Notes: generated by a model not told the origin, from the sequence alone. A DNA stretch of 64,000 nt from Roseibium polysiphoniae (GCF_014842925.1 NZ_JACYXJ010000002.1:496001-560000); one strand, 5' to 3'. Shown: positions 27,262 to 36,507, counted from the first letter of the stretch. A program made the numbers and translations.

Positions 27262-28014
27262 ATGAGCCGTTTTCAGGCTTTTAATGTACGAATGCGAAGG
27301 ACGGTGAACTGTTTGGCTGAAGAAGACAAAGCAAGCTTGGGTGGGTCGTTCTCGCCACTACAGACGACTGATCTCGTTCAGCAAATCGCCAGACAGATTG
27401 GTGACGCAATCGCGGAAGGGCGTCTAAGGCCCGCCGAGCGTCTCAACGAGTTGCGGCTCTCACAGGAATTCGGCACGAGCCGCGCGCCGGTTCGCGAAGC
27501 TGCCCGGCTGTTGGAAAGCCAGGGGCTCGTGGTCTCCAGTCCGCGGCGTGGATTCTTTGTGCGCACGTTGAGTGCTGCAGATCTGCGAGATATCTATGAT
27601 CTGCGTCTCGGTCTCGAACTCTATGCAGCCGAACTTGCGCTCGAGAAGATAGGTGACGCCGAAATTTCCGCGCTCGAGGAACAGATCCAAAAGCTCTATC
27701 AGCTCGCCGACGAGGGCTCTGTCGAGGAGCAGATCTTTCAGGATTTCGTCTTCCACAGGATGCTTTGCAAGTTCAGTGGCAACGCGCGGATTTTAAAAGT
27801 CTATGATGACCTTGCGACGGACATGCGGGCGGGCATCACCCTTATTGGCAAGCTCTATGATGATCCCCATCGGATTGCTGAAACACACATGCCAATCCTC
27901 GACGCATTGAAGGCCCGGGATGTGGTGAAGCTGCGAGAGGCGCTGCATTTTCACATCGCGGTGGCGCGCGATCAGGTCGTGCTTCTGTTCGAGAGAATGA
28001 GCGAAGCGTCCTAG
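27262..28014 (+). CDS. GntR-family regulator with FCD ligand-binding domain
   Basis: 250 residues from the ATG at 27262; a TTG at 27241 and an ATG at 27292 are alternatives and the start is uncertain. The winged helix reads IARQIGDAIAEGRLRPAERL, NELRLSQEFGTSRAPVREAAR and SPRRGFFVR. The FCD effector domain has its usual acid/metal pocket residues in IYDLRLGLELYAAELA, FHRMLC and HMPILDALKARD. FCD regulators normally sense small organic acids. It is divergent from the minus-strand importer/deacylase operon and convergent with MarR. It may also bind the GTATGCAAA-type motifs further along the window. Confidence 0.9.
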   Translation: MSRFQAFNVRMRRTVNCLAEEDKASLGGSFSPLQTTDLVQQIARQIGDAIAEGRLRPAERLNELRLSQEFGTSRAPVREAARLLESQGLVVSSPRRGFFVRTLSAADLRDIYDLRLGLELYAAELALEKIGDAEISALEEQIQKLYQLADEGSVEEQIFQDFVFHRMLCKFSGNARILKVYDDLATDMRAGITLIGKLYDDPHRIAETHMPILDALKARDVVKLREALHFHIAVARDQVVLLFERMSEAS

Positions 28015-28023
28015 GGGCTTTGA

Positions 28024-28533
28024 CTACTGAAGCTTTCGTAAGATACGCAATAGATTGCGCTTTTCGGATTGAGTCAGCGGCGCCAGTGTGTCTTCGCTTA
28101 CCTCGAGCCCAAGTTGGGCTTTTTGCATGAAGAACCGCCATCCCTCTTCTGTCAGGGAGATCAGTTGTCGGCGGCGGTCGCTGGGAGACGGTGCCGTCTG
28201 GACAAGGCCCCGCGCCAACAGTCGATCGATCACGCCCTTCGTTGTGGCCACATCCAAACCGACCGTGCGTCCGAGCTGGTTCTGCGATACCGAGCTGAGC
28301 TCTGTCAGACGCGCCATGACCGCAAATTGCGTCGGCGTCAGGTCTTGAACCTTCTCCGAAAACAGCACCGCGTTGCGCTGGTAGGCCTTGCGCAAAAGAT
28401 AGCCGATCTGGTCGTCCAGAACATATTTCTCGTCCTGTGCCAGGTCCGATCCGGTTGCGGGATCAACTCCTGTGACAGTCTCTGATTTTTTCTCGGCCTG
28501 ATCGCTCAATTTCAAGTTCCCGGATGCGCTCAC
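28024..28533 (-). CDS. MarR-family transcriptional regulator
   Basis: 169 residues. The winged helix-turn-helix is in LTPTQFAVMARLTELSSVSQ, NQLGRTVGLDVATTKGVIDRL, with the wing at PSPSDRRRQLISLTEEGW. MarR proteins bind as dimers and respond to aromatic acids or similar ligands. It is the last gene of a long minus-strand set that starts at 38015 and includes the branched-chain importer, Rieske oxygenase and reductase-like genes, so it is a natural candidate regulator for the N-heterocycle module. Confidence 0.9.
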   Translation of the reverse strand: MSASGNLKLSDQAEKKSETVTGVDPATGSDLAQDEKYVLDDQIGYLLRKAYQRNAVLFSEKVQDLTPTQFAVMARLTELSSVSQNQLGRTVGLDVATTKGVIDRLLARGLVQTAPSPSDRRRQLISLTEEGWRFFMQKAQLGLEVSEDTLAPLTQSEKRNLLRILRKLQ

Positions 28534-28646
28534 GTCGTGCGGGCATCGCTTACCCGTACCTATCGTTTTCTTCGGCTCTTTTGCAGCTTCCAGTCGGTCT
28601 TGTCGAGGGCGAGCTTTGGTTTAGCGCGCCGGTGTCCGGACAGGCG

Positions 28647-29348
28647 CTAGACGGAGAGATAGGCGTCGCGTACCTCGGGCTGCTGTTCCAGGGCGTCAAA
28701 ACTATCATCAAACTTCTTTTGCCCGCCTTCAATGATGACCGCCCGGTCGGCGACGATCTTCGCGAAATGAAGGTTCTGCTCCGAAATGATCACAGTCAGA
28801 CCCTGGGATTTGAACTTCAGAATTGTTTGCGCCATTTCCTCGACGATGACCGGGGCGATGCCTTCGGAGGGTTCATCGAGGAGAAGCAGGCTCGGATTGC
28901 CCATGAGTGTTCGGGCGATGGTCAGCATTTGCTGCTCACCGCCTGAAAGTGCCTTGCCGCGGTTCGCGCGGCGTTCAGACAGGTTCGGGAACAGGTCGAA
29001 CAGGGCATCAACGGTCCAAACGGGCGCACCTTCACGTGGCTTTTGCCGGCCGACCTCAAGGTTTTCAAGGATTGTCAGATCGGTGAAGATCCGGCGCTCT
29101 TCGGGGACATAGCCAAGGCCGAGCTGGGCGACCTTATGGGGTGAGACGCCGGTGATATCCTTGCCGTTGAAGAGGACAGTTCCTGACCTTGGGCGAACCA
29201 GCTGCATGATCGACTTCATGGTGGTGGTCTTGCCGGCGCCATTTCGGCCGAGGAGGGCGACGACCTCTCCCTTGCCAACGGAAAAGCTCAAGTCATTGAG
29301 GATGTGGGCCTTGCCGTAGAAGCTGTGGACAGCATTGATCTCAAGCAT
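28647..29348 (-). CDS. livF: Branched-chain-type ABC transporter ATPase, LivF
   Basis: 233 residues from the ATG at 29348 (MLEINAVHSFYGKAHIL), overlapping the LivG gene by 8 bases; the frame upstream to 29408 is not used. It has Walker A GRNGAGKTT, signature LSGGEQQMLTIARTL and Walker B LLLDEPSEGIAP, the last being diagnostic for LivF. Together with LivG it drives the HAAT-type importer. Outside true leucine transport this family imports aromatic acids, amides and ureides, which suits the downstream and upstream enzymes. Confidence 0.93.
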   Translation of the reverse strand: MLEINAVHSFYGKAHILNDLSFSVGKGEVVALLGRNGAGKTTTMKSIMQLVRPRSGTVLFNGKDITGVSPHKVAQLGLGYVPEERRIFTDLTILENLEVGRQKPREGAPVWTVDALFDLFPNLSERRANRGKALSGGEQQMLTIARTLMGNPSLLLLDEPSEGIAPVIVEEMAQTILKFKSQGLTVIISEQNLHFAKIVADRAVIIEGGQKKFDDSFDALEQQPEVRDAYLSV

Positions 29349-30114
29349 CTTCAGTCTCCGCGGCATAAAGGGTGCCACCGCCCAGATAGACCTCCTGGAC
29401 GCGCGCATTTTCGCGCACTTCTGCAGCCGTGCCTTCGGCGATCAACTCGCCGCGATTGAGCACCATGATGTGGTGCGCATGGGCAAAGACGACATCCATG
29501 TCATGTTCTGTAAAGAGGACACTGATGCCTCGGTCGCGGACGATGTCGGCTGTCAACTGCATGAGGTTGATGCGTTCCTTGGGGGCCATGCCCGCTGTTG
29601 GTTCATCCATCAGCAAAAGCTTCGGGTTGTGGCTGAGCGCGATTGCGAGCTCCAGACGCTTCAGATCGCCGTAGGCCAGGATGGCGCAGGCGCGGTCTGC
29701 CTGCTCAGCCATTCCGACGACATCCAGCAGAGCCAGCGCTTCGTCGCGATAAAGCGTGTGTGCATAGGGCAGCACCGAGAACAGGCGGCGATGATGGGAA
29801 ATCAACGCCATCTGAACGTTCTCGGCCACTGTCATGCTCTGGTAGGTGCCGGTGATCTGAAAGGTGCGTCCGACGCCCCTGCGCCAAATCTTGCGCGGCG
29901 GCAGGCCGGTGATCTTTTCTCCCTGCAGGCGAACGGTTCCGGATGTGGGCTCGAGCTGGCCCATCAACATGTTGAAACAGGTGGACTTGCCCGCGCCGTT
30001 CGGACCGATCAGGGCTTTCAACTCTCCAGGGGCAACGTCGAAGCTTACCCCGTTGACGGCTTTGATGCCGCCAAAGGATTTTGACAGGTCTCTGACCTCC
30101 AGGATCGCGTTCAT
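29341..30114 (-). CDS. livG: Branched-chain-type ABC transporter ATPase, LivG
   Basis: 257 residues beginning MNAILEVRDLSKSFGGIKAV, the standard LivG opening. Walker A is GPNGAGKST. The signature region is degenerate, reading CAILAYGDLKRLELAIAL as in many catabolic LivG homologues, and Walker B is LLLMDEPTAGMAP. It overlaps both neighbours by a few bases. Confidence 0.93.
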   Translation of the reverse strand: MNAILEVRDLSKSFGGIKAVNGVSFDVAPGELKALIGPNGAGKSTCFNMLMGQLEPTSGTVRLQGEKITGLPPRKIWRRGVGRTFQITGTYQSMTVAENVQMALISHHRRLFSVLPYAHTLYRDEALALLDVVGMAEQADRACAILAYGDLKRLELAIALSHNPKLLLMDEPTAGMAPKERINLMQLTADIVRDRGISVLFTEHDMDVVFAHAHHIMVLNRGELIAEGTAAEVRENARVQEVYLGGGTLYAAETEDA

Positions 30115-31973
30115 TGCATGCTCTCCTGTTCCTTCACAAGGCCGATCCGTTCGCCGAACTTCCTCAGGGAACCGACAATGCCTTCCGGCGCGATGATGAC
30201 CACGGCGATGATCAGCAGCCCAAGGATCAGCCGCCAGTACTCGAGACGGGTCAGCCAGTCCTTGACGCTTTCCATGAAGACGGCGCCGACGACGCCACCA
30301 GAGAGTGTTTTGACGCCGCCCAGGAAGACCACAATCAGGGCGTCGAAGCTCTTGGCGATTTCGAGTTCATTCGGGAAGATCGATCCCTTTGAGAAGACGA
30401 ACAAACCGCCGGCAAGACCAGCCATGGCGCCTGCAAGTGCGAAGGCAAGCCATTGAACCTTCTTGACGTCAATGCCGGTGGCTTCTGCCTGACGAGCGCT
30501 GTCGCGTGTCGCACGCAATGTATAGCCGAAGGGGGAATGAATGATGTGACGAAGGACGAGAATCCCGCCCACACCAAGCGCCAGCGTGAAGTAGTAGTAA
30601 GCTGTGGTGCCGGACAGCCAGTCCGAGGGCCAGATGTTGACCAGACCGTCGTCACCACCGGTGACCGAGCCCCACTGGAACACCAGCGACCAGACCAGCT
30701 GGCTGAACGCGAGCGTAAGCATGGCGAAATAGACGCCGCTGAGGCGAATACAGAACCATCCGATGCCCAGCGCCAGCAGTCCTGCGCCAAGTGGTGCGAG
30801 CAGGAACGCGACTTCCATCGGCGTTTCGGAATAGGTGACGAGCAGCGCCGAAACATAGGCACCACCGCCAAAGAACACCGCGTGGCCAAAGCTGACCAGG
30901 CCGCCGGAGCTGAGGATGAACTGAAGTGAGGCCGCGAACAGGCAGAAGATCACGATATCGGTGATGAGAACCTGCATGAAGGTTGAAGCGAAAAACGGCA
31001 CCAGAGCCAGAACGGCCAGGAGCACGACAACCAGGCTACGGCCAACGAGCCCTGCAGGCCGGATGGGGCGTTCAACTTCGCCGACCTGGCCATGTTCTCC
31101 AGCTTTTTCCTCGCGCCCGAGAAGGCCATAGGGTTTGACCATGAGAACAACCGCCATGACCACATACATCAGCACCAGGGTACTCTGGGGGACATAGGCG
31201 ACGCCAAAGACATTGAGAACGGAGATGAGGACTGCAGCGATGAAGGCGCCGGGAATGGAGCCCATGCCGCCAACAACCACGACCACAAAGACGGCGGAAA
31301 TGATGTTCAGATCCATCAGCAGGTCAGCACCGCCCTTGGGCAGCTGGATCGCGCCGCCGAGGCCGGCAAGGGCGGAGCCCAGAAAGAAAACACCGGTAAA
31401 GAGCCAGGACTGATTTACGCCAAGCGCACCGACCATTTCACGGTCCTGAGTGGCGGCGCGCACCAGAATGCCTGTGCGGGTCTTGGCGATGAACCACCAA
31501 AGGCCAAAGAGAATGAAGGGTGTGATGGCGATCAGGGCCAGATCATACTGGGGCACAGGTTCGCCAAGAATTCGAACTACGGACCGCAAGCCAGGTGCGC
31601 GGGGCCCCAGTTGGTCTTCAGCGCCCCAGATCATGAGCGCCAGGTCCTGGATCACCAGAATGACACCAAAGGTGGCCACCAGCTGGAACAGCTCGGGCGC
31701 ACGGTAGACCGGACGCAGGACGCAGACCTCGATCACGACGCCAATCAGGCCCACGATCAGACCTGCCATGACGATCGACCCCCAAAAGCCGAAATGTCCC
31801 GGCAAGTGGTTCATCAGCGTCAGGCCGACGTAGGCTCCCAGCATATAGAGGGAACCATGTGCGAAGTTGACGATCCGGGTCACCCCGAAGATCAGCGACA
31901 ATCCGGAGGCAACCAGAAACAGCGCTGCCGCATTTGCAAGCCCGGTCAGGAGCTGCGCCACAAAAAGGCCCAT
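30111..31973 (-). CDS. Branched-chain-type ABC transporter, fused LivH-LivM permease
   Basis: 620 residues, about the sum of LivH (290) and LivM (320). The N-terminal half is LivH-like (LFLVASGLSLIFGVTRIVNFAHG starts it; quoted around the conserved NFAHG motif). After a hydrophilic linker near residues 290-315 (GREEKAGEHGQVGEVERP) the LivM-like half starts, with the SFGHAVFFGGGAYVSALL motif and the EAA loop ATRDSARQAEATGIDVKKVQ. Fused permeases are known in the HAAT family but uncommon. The fusion supplies the whole membrane channel in one chain. Confidence 0.92.
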   Translation of the reverse strand: MGLFVAQLLTGLANAAALFLVASGLSLIFGVTRIVNFAHGSLYMLGAYVGLTLMNHLPGHFGFWGSIVMAGLIVGLIGVVIEVCVLRPVYRAPELFQLVATFGVILVIQDLALMIWGAEDQLGPRAPGLRSVVRILGEPVPQYDLALIAITPFILFGLWWFIAKTRTGILVRAATQDREMVGALGVNQSWLFTGVFFLGSALAGLGGAIQLPKGGADLLMDLNIISAVFVVVVVGGMGSIPGAFIAAVLISVLNVFGVAYVPQSTLVLMYVVMAVVLMVKPYGLLGREEKAGEHGQVGEVERPIRPAGLVGRSLVVVLLAVLALVPFFASTFMQVLITDIVIFCLFAASLQFILSSGGLVSFGHAVFFGGGAYVSALLVTYSETPMEVAFLLAPLGAGLLALGIGWFCIRLSGVYFAMLTLAFSQLVWSLVFQWGSVTGGDDGLVNIWPSDWLSGTTAYYYFTLALGVGGILVLRHIIHSPFGYTLRATRDSARQAEATGIDVKKVQWLAFALAGAMAGLAGGLFVFSKGSIFPNELEIAKSFDALIVVFLGGVKTLSGGVVGAVFMESVKDWLTRLEYWRLILGLLIIAVVIIAPEGIVGSLRKFGERIGLVKEQESMQ

Positions 31974-32006
31974 AGCTTAAAAACGTCCGATAGAGCAGGG
32001 ATGTCT

Positions 32007-32044
32007 GCTCCATCGCAGCGCAATTGTGGCGCCAGCGATGGAGC
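32007..32044 (-). other. Intercistronic stem-loop between LivK-like and permease genes
   Basis: GCTCCATCGC (32007-32016) pairs perfectly with GCGATGGAGC (32035-32044), with a further GCGC/GCGC pair inside the loop. An outer 7-base match (AAACGTC at 31981, GACGTTT at 32049) could extend it. It fills the 89-base gap after the binding-protein gene and probably protects that message. Confidence 0.55.
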
Positions 32045-32062
32045 GTTTGACGTTTGGGACGA

Positions 32063-33262
32063 TCAGTTGGCCGGCCGCATGGCCTTGACCTCGTCGTCGC
32101 TTGGCATGTAGGCGGCCGGATCCTTGTAGGACCAGTCAACCATCACGCCTTTGCCATCTTCAAGCGCCGTGGTGCCGACATAGGCGCCCATGGTGGACTG
32201 ATGATCGAGGGCACGATAGGTGATCTCACCCATGGGCGTGTCGACCTTGAGGTCCTTGAAAGCTGCCAGCAGTGCGTCGGTTTCCGTAGAACCCGCATCG
32301 GTGATCAAGGTGGCAATGCTCTTGGCGGTCATGTAGCCGACAAGGCTGCCGATCTTTGGCGTTTCGCCTGGGAATTCCGCGATATAGGCATCGACGAATT
32401 TCTTTTCAGGACCGGCGGTGAAACCGTACCAGGGATAGCCGGTTACGAACCAGCCTTCTGGCGCTTCATCCTTGAGCGGCTCAAGATATTCCGGTTCACC
32501 TGTCAAAAGGCCATAGACCTTGCGGCCTTCAAAGACCCCGCGGGTGGTGCCTTCACGGACGAATTTCGCCAGGTCAGGACCGAATGTAACGTTGTAGATG
32601 GCGTCAGGCTTGGCAGATTCGATGGCCTGAACCTCGGAACCGGCATCGATCTTGAAGAGTGCCGGCCACTGTTCGGTGACGAACTCAACTTCTGGCTTGC
32701 GCTGTTTCAGGTTGACCTTGAAGGCTTCCACGGCAGCTGTGCCATAGGCATAGTTGGGCGCGATGGTTGCATAGCGGATGGCATCGGTCTTGGCAGCTTC
32801 CTCGGCCAGCATGGCGGCCTGAACCCAGGTCGAGGCGCGCAGGCGGAAGGTGTAGGGGTTGCCGGAGGTCCAGACCAGGGCATCTGCCAGCGGTTCGGCT
32901 GCCAGGTAGATGTAGCCCTTCTCGGCAGCAAAGGACGAGATCGCGAGACCGACGTTGGACAGGATCGTCCCGGTCAGCATGACAGCGCCGTCACGTGTCA
33001 TCAGTTCTTCAGCGATCTTGACCGCTTCGCCTGGTTTGCCCTGGTCATCGCGGAAGATGAACTCGAGATCCTTGCCCAGGACACCGCCGGAGCTGTTGAT
33101 CTCGCTCAGCGCAAGCTCGACGCCCTTCTTGTAGGGTTCTGCGAATGCGGCGAGGCGCTTGTAGTGGTTGATCTCGCCGATCTTTATGGTGTCTGCGGCG
33201 TAAGCCGATGAGCCGAGAACGGCAATTGCCGCCGCGGCCAAGAGTGTTTTTACCTGTTTCAT
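32063..33262 (-). CDS. Branched-chain-type ABC transporter substrate-binding protein
   Basis: 399 residues with a Sec signal peptide (MKQVKTLLAAAAIAVLGSSAYA). The mature part opens DTIKIGEINHYKRLAAFAEPYKKG and contains ALSEINSSGGVLGKDLEFIFRDD, the classic LivJ/K-type first lobe, plus LTGTILSNVGLAISSFAAEKGYIYLA. It supplies ligand to the LivFGHM complex; in this operon the ligand is probably the N-heterocycle or a ring-cleavage precursor rather than leucine. Confidence 0.9.
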   Translation of the reverse strand: MKQVKTLLAAAAIAVLGSSAYAADTIKIGEINHYKRLAAFAEPYKKGVELALSEINSSGGVLGKDLEFIFRDDQGKPGEAVKIAEELMTRDGAVMLTGTILSNVGLAISSFAAEKGYIYLAAEPLADALVWTSGNPYTFRLRASTWVQAAMLAEEAAKTDAIRYATIAPNYAYGTAAVEAFKVNLKQRKPEVEFVTEQWPALFKIDAGSEVQAIESAKPDAIYNVTFGPDLAKFVREGTTRGVFEGRKVYGLLTGEPEYLEPLKDEAPEGWFVTGYPWYGFTAGPEKKFVDAYIAEFPGETPKIGSLVGYMTAKSIATLITDAGSTETDALLAAFKDLKVDTPMGEITYRALDHQSTMGAYVGTTALEDGKGVMVDWSYKDPAAYMPSDDEVKAMRPAN

Positions 33263-33340
33263 CTGTCCCTCATCTGGTTGGAAGGTTGGCCGACTTTGCG
33301 GTCCATTATATTTGATTAAGCCTTTGGCGGCTCTTGTTAT

Positions 33341-34408
33341 TCAGTCGTGATACACGAATGCGGGACTTGGATCGGAGGCAACATCATGCGTGCGTTCCAA
33401 CTCCAGCATTTCGTTGATGCGTTTGCGGTAGACCATTGGCCCCTTGTCGATGGCGATCCGGATCGGCCGCCGTTTCGCCGGGCGCTCCTCTTCTTTCTGA
33501 ACAGCCTCCAGAATGGCCTTGTCCTCATCGAATGCGATTCGGAACATGGCGTCCATATTCTCGGCAGCTTCATCGTCGCCCAGAGCTGTATTGCGCAGAT
33601 GCATCCAGCGGTCGATCGTGTAGCCGCCGGTCACAGGCGTCATGAAATGCAAGGCAAAGATCCGCACGCCCTTGTTGCGGTCGTCCTCGGCAATCGCGTC
33701 CTCGGTCGGTGCGCTGCCAAAGTCGATGACGGCCGTGCAGGGCAAGTGCAGATAGTAATAGTGCCAGCGATCGACGTTCCCGCTGAAATCACCGAATTTC
33801 TTGAAGAAACCGATCGGTTCGGAATCGCGGATCCAGCGCCACGCCACAATGGCCTTGCCCTCTGTGGAGACATGAACCGGCACGTTTTCCGAAGCCGAGT
33901 TGCCAAGTGTCGTCGGGTGAACGAAGGACACGTGGGCAGGATCAACGAGGTTTTCAGCGACATTCAGGTAATTGGATTTCAGATGCAGCGCATCGCCCTG
34001 ATGGGCTTCCCAGGCCGGATCGGAAAACTCTGCGAGATCGAAGATGTCAGCGGGGTCGGCCTTGTCCTGATCGCCCATCCAGATCCAGACAATGTTGTGG
34101 CGTTCGACGGTCTTGAAGGCGTCGACATAGGCGGAGGCGGGGAGGTTGTTCTGGCCAGGGACACGAACGCATTTGCCGCTGCAGTCGAAGGTTAGACCAT
34201 GATAGCCGCACTGGATGTTGTCGCCGATGCGTTTTCCCAGCGAAAGTGGCAGCAAGCGATGCGGGCAGCGGTCCTCGAGCGCCACGACATCGCCGTCCGC
34301 CTTGCGGTAGATGACAATGTTCTCGTCAAGGATCGTGAAACGCCGCAGTTCCTGATCAATCTCGGAAGACCAGCCGGCGACGTACCAGGCATTTCGTATG
34401 AATTCCAT
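33341..34408 (-). CDS. Rieske non-heme iron oxygenase, alpha subunit (vanillate O-demethylase-like)
   Basis: 355 residues from the ATG at 34408 (MEFIRNAWYVAGWSSEID). The Rieske [2Fe-2S] motif is CPHRLLPL ... CGYHGL, and the mononuclear-iron region reads VAENLVDPAHVSFVH, holding the bridging Asp and two His ligands. Length and the N-terminal NAWYVAGW match the VanA-like class, whose members demethylate or hydroxylate aromatic acids with electrons from a separate reductase. The ferredoxin-NADP reductase at 38170-39003 is a possible donor. The substrate is probably an aromatic or heteroaromatic intermediate of this module. Confidence 0.92.
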   Translation of the reverse strand: MEFIRNAWYVAGWSSEIDQELRRFTILDENIVIYRKADGDVVALEDRCPHRLLPLSLGKRIGDNIQCGYHGLTFDCSGKCVRVPGQNNLPASAYVDAFKTVERHNIVWIWMGDQDKADPADIFDLAEFSDPAWEAHQGDALHLKSNYLNVAENLVDPAHVSFVHPTTLGNSASENVPVHVSTEGKAIVAWRWIRDSEPIGFFKKFGDFSGNVDRWHYYYLHLPCTAVIDFGSAPTEDAIAEDDRNKGVRIFALHFMTPVTGGYTIDRWMHLRNTALGDDEAAENMDAMFRIAFDEDKAILEAVQKEEERPAKRRPIRIAIDKGPMVYRKRINEMLELERTHDVASDPSPAFVYHD

Positions 34409-34446
34409 CTTGGCTCTCCCTCGTTGTAAACCCAGGTTCAAGACGC

Positions 34447-35031
34447 CTATCTCAAACCATCGTCGCCCTGTGCTGTTTCATGGGTCAATCCGCCTACTCT
34501 TGGCAATGGTCGTCCACCTGTTGCCAAGGCGACGGCGATGACAATTTCATCTGCTTGCGGAGCGTCCGTGCAGTGCAACTCCATCGCGTCGAAATGCGAG
34601 CGCACATAGGCCGCGTCCTTGTGGCCCAGCGGCACGTCAATCGTCTGGCCAGGGGCTGCCATCTTCTTGGAGGACGGCACCAGCGCATTGCCGCAGCCCA
34701 GAACTTCACGCATTGGCGCGCCGAGCCTCGGGTGCAAAAGGGCTGCTGCGTGTTCCAGCTCACCGTTTTCGCCCACTGCTGCGGCCTTGCCGAAACTCTG
34801 GATTTCCGATGGCTCGCAGCCAAGGGCTTCAACGCCGCGTCTGGTCAAAAGGTCGCCGAGTTCCGCGCCAATGGTCATCAGGTCGTCGAGATCCGCAACA
34901 AACCGGCCCGCATATGGATTCGCGATCACCGCGGCAGACATGACGCGCCTGACAGGAGGTGAAATCTCCTGGCCCATTTCGAGCCGGAGTTCCTCCACAG
35001 CGGTCATGAGTTTCCGGATCCTGGCGATCAT
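34447..35031 (-). CDS. DUF1185 (amino acid synthesis) family protein, copy 2
   Basis: 194 residues of the DUF1185/AA_synth family: ANPYAGRFVADLDDL, GKAAAVGENGELEHAAALLHP and AAYVRSHFDAMELHCTDAPQADE. Crystal structures of the family show a chorismate-mutase-like fold, but the reaction is unknown. Its start overlaps the stop of the other copy by 4 bases and the two share motif order throughout, so they probably form a heteromer or are recent paralogues. This copy has lost some residues of copy 1 (SKKMAAPGQ for TKKIGGPGT). Confidence 0.85.
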   Translation of the reverse strand: MIARIRKLMTAVEELRLEMGQEISPPVRRVMSAAVIANPYAGRFVADLDDLMTIGAELGDLLTRRGVEALGCEPSEIQSFGKAAAVGENGELEHAAALLHPRLGAPMREVLGCGNALVPSSKKMAAPGQTIDVPLGHKDAAYVRSHFDAMELHCTDAPQADEIVIAVALATGGRPLPRVGGLTHETAQGDDGLR

Positions 35032-35612
35032 CTAAGGCCGTCCTCTCCCTTGATCTCGGAAGCTTTGAGTCCACCGACACGAGCATGAATTCGCGATCCG
35101 GTCGTCATCACCAAAACCAGAAGGATTTCGTCAGCCTTTGGAGCGTCGTTGAGGCCGACCTCCATGGCATCGAAGTGTGAGCGGACGTAAGACGCATTGC
35201 AATGAGTGATGGGGACATCCAGCCGTGTTCCGGGACCGCCAATTTTCTTGGTGGAGGGAACGATGGCCGCGGAGGAAGGCAGGATTTCGCGCATGGAATA
35301 GCCGCCAGGCACATGCCAGAGCGCGCCATGCTCGAGCTCGCCTGCAGCACCGACGATCGCGCCTTTGCCGTAGCCTTCAACAACGCTGGCGTCGCTGCCA
35401 AGCGCCTGGACAAGGTCGCCCGCCATTTCAACGCCCAGGGGCTTCAGGTCATCCATGAAGCCTTCGATGTCGGCAACATATTGACCAGCAAAGGGGTTCT
35501 TGATCACGACGAGTGCGGCCGCCCGGCGCAGAGGCTGCTCTGCGACCGGGCCGCCTTCGTGGAAGATCTCTTCCACAATAATCGCCTTTTTGCGAACGAT
35601 TGGTTCAGGCAT
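35028..35612 (-). CDS. DUF1185 (amino acid synthesis) family protein, copy 1
   Basis: 194 residues, same family and same length as the following gene. Conserved stretches are IKNPFAGQYVADIEGF, GKGAIVGAAGELEHGALWH, STKKIGGPGTRLDVPITHCN and YVRSHFDAMEVGLNDAPKAD. The N-terminus (MPEPIVRKKAIIVEEIFHEG) carries the usual opening strand. It overlaps UPF0280 by 8 bases upstream. The product is likely an enzyme on a small carboxylated or cyclic amide; no function is assigned. Confidence 0.87.
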   Translation of the reverse strand: MPEPIVRKKAIIVEEIFHEGGPVAEQPLRRAAALVVIKNPFAGQYVADIEGFMDDLKPLGVEMAGDLVQALGSDASVVEGYGKGAIVGAAGELEHGALWHVPGGYSMREILPSSAAIVPSTKKIGGPGTRLDVPITHCNASYVRSHFDAMEVGLNDAPKADEILLVLVMTTGSRIHARVGGLKASEIKGEDGLR

Positions 35613-36507
35613 GGGCTACGTTCCTCGAAATTTCTGATTGTTGTGTTTGTGCGCTTGAGGTCCGGCGTTCGCCGGCCAGCGAAAGATAAGCGGCCTTGAT
35701 CACCCCTGAGCGACGAAGGCTCTCAGCCTTGTCGAGGCCCGCGCCCAGCGCCTTGTTGATCTCGGCCGGAGAGAGGCGCCCGACGTCCATGGTCACGAGC
35801 CGGTTGCCCAGATCGCTGTCGGGTGAGAGTGAGTTTGCCGGTGCGCGCCGGATCTTCGGGCACCTCGGAAGGTAAACGGCATTGGCGATCATGGTTGCTG
35901 CTGCATCTGCAGCGGCGGCGGAACCAGCCAGAACGGTGACCGCGTCGGCAATGCCGAGCGAATGAGACCGTCCGCGCCAACCGCTCGTGGCGATGCCGCC
36001 GACTTCATCGTCGTGCTGAATGTCAATCACGCCGCCTGCCGTCCCGGTGACCGGGTCGTCGCAGATCCCGATGCGAAAGCTGGCTTCTGCCAGGTGGAGC
36101 GCGATGTCGCCGCCATTGTTGACGTAGGCGCGTGACAGATTGCAGCCCTTGATCAGATGCGCCAACACGTGATCGGCGACGCTTCCTGCGACTGCCGCCA
36201 TCGGGGTGATGAACTCGGATCCATAAACACGGGTGGCGTCATACATGCGCCGCGCAACGGCCCCTTTGGGCTGCGCCGCGTGTGGGAACTTCAAGCAGGG
36301 CAGCTCTTCGACCAGATCCGTCAGAACCGACCCAAATGCATCGCGGGCCTGCTCAAACGCCAATCGAATGTCCTCGGGAGCACCTGTCGCGCCAATGATC
36401 AGATCGATCGGCCCGTGCTGCAGATGCAGCCTTTCACCGTCCGGCAGCATGGCGGCGGCAGGCCACCATGAAGCGTGTTGATCTGAATGTTGGCGGAGCG
36501 CGCTCAT
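35605..36507 (-). CDS. UPF0280/ApbE-like family protein
   Basis: 300 residues from the ATG at 36507 (MSALRQHSDQH), overlapping the upstream stop by 4 bases. The family core is seen in FITPMAAVAGSVADHVLA, YVNNGGDIALHL, GIATSGWRGRSHSLGIADAVTV and ADAAATMIANAV, which resemble the FMN-transferase ApbE fold (the ATSG and ADA blocks) without a clear flavin-transfer signature. It may load flavin or act as an enzyme on the Fe-S reductase encoded next to it. The biochemical role is unknown. Confidence 0.82.
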   Translation of the reverse strand: MSALRQHSDQHASWWPAAAMLPDGERLHLQHGPIDLIIGATGAPEDIRLAFEQARDAFGSVLTDLVEELPCLKFPHAAQPKGAVARRMYDATRVYGSEFITPMAAVAGSVADHVLAHLIKGCNLSRAYVNNGGDIALHLAEASFRIGICDDPVTGTAGGVIDIQHDDEVGGIATSGWRGRSHSLGIADAVTVLAGSAAAADAAATMIANAVYLPRCPKIRRAPANSLSPDSDLGNRLVTMDVGRLSPAEINKALGAGLDKAESLRRSGVIKAAYLSLAGERRTSSAQTQQSEISRNVAHA

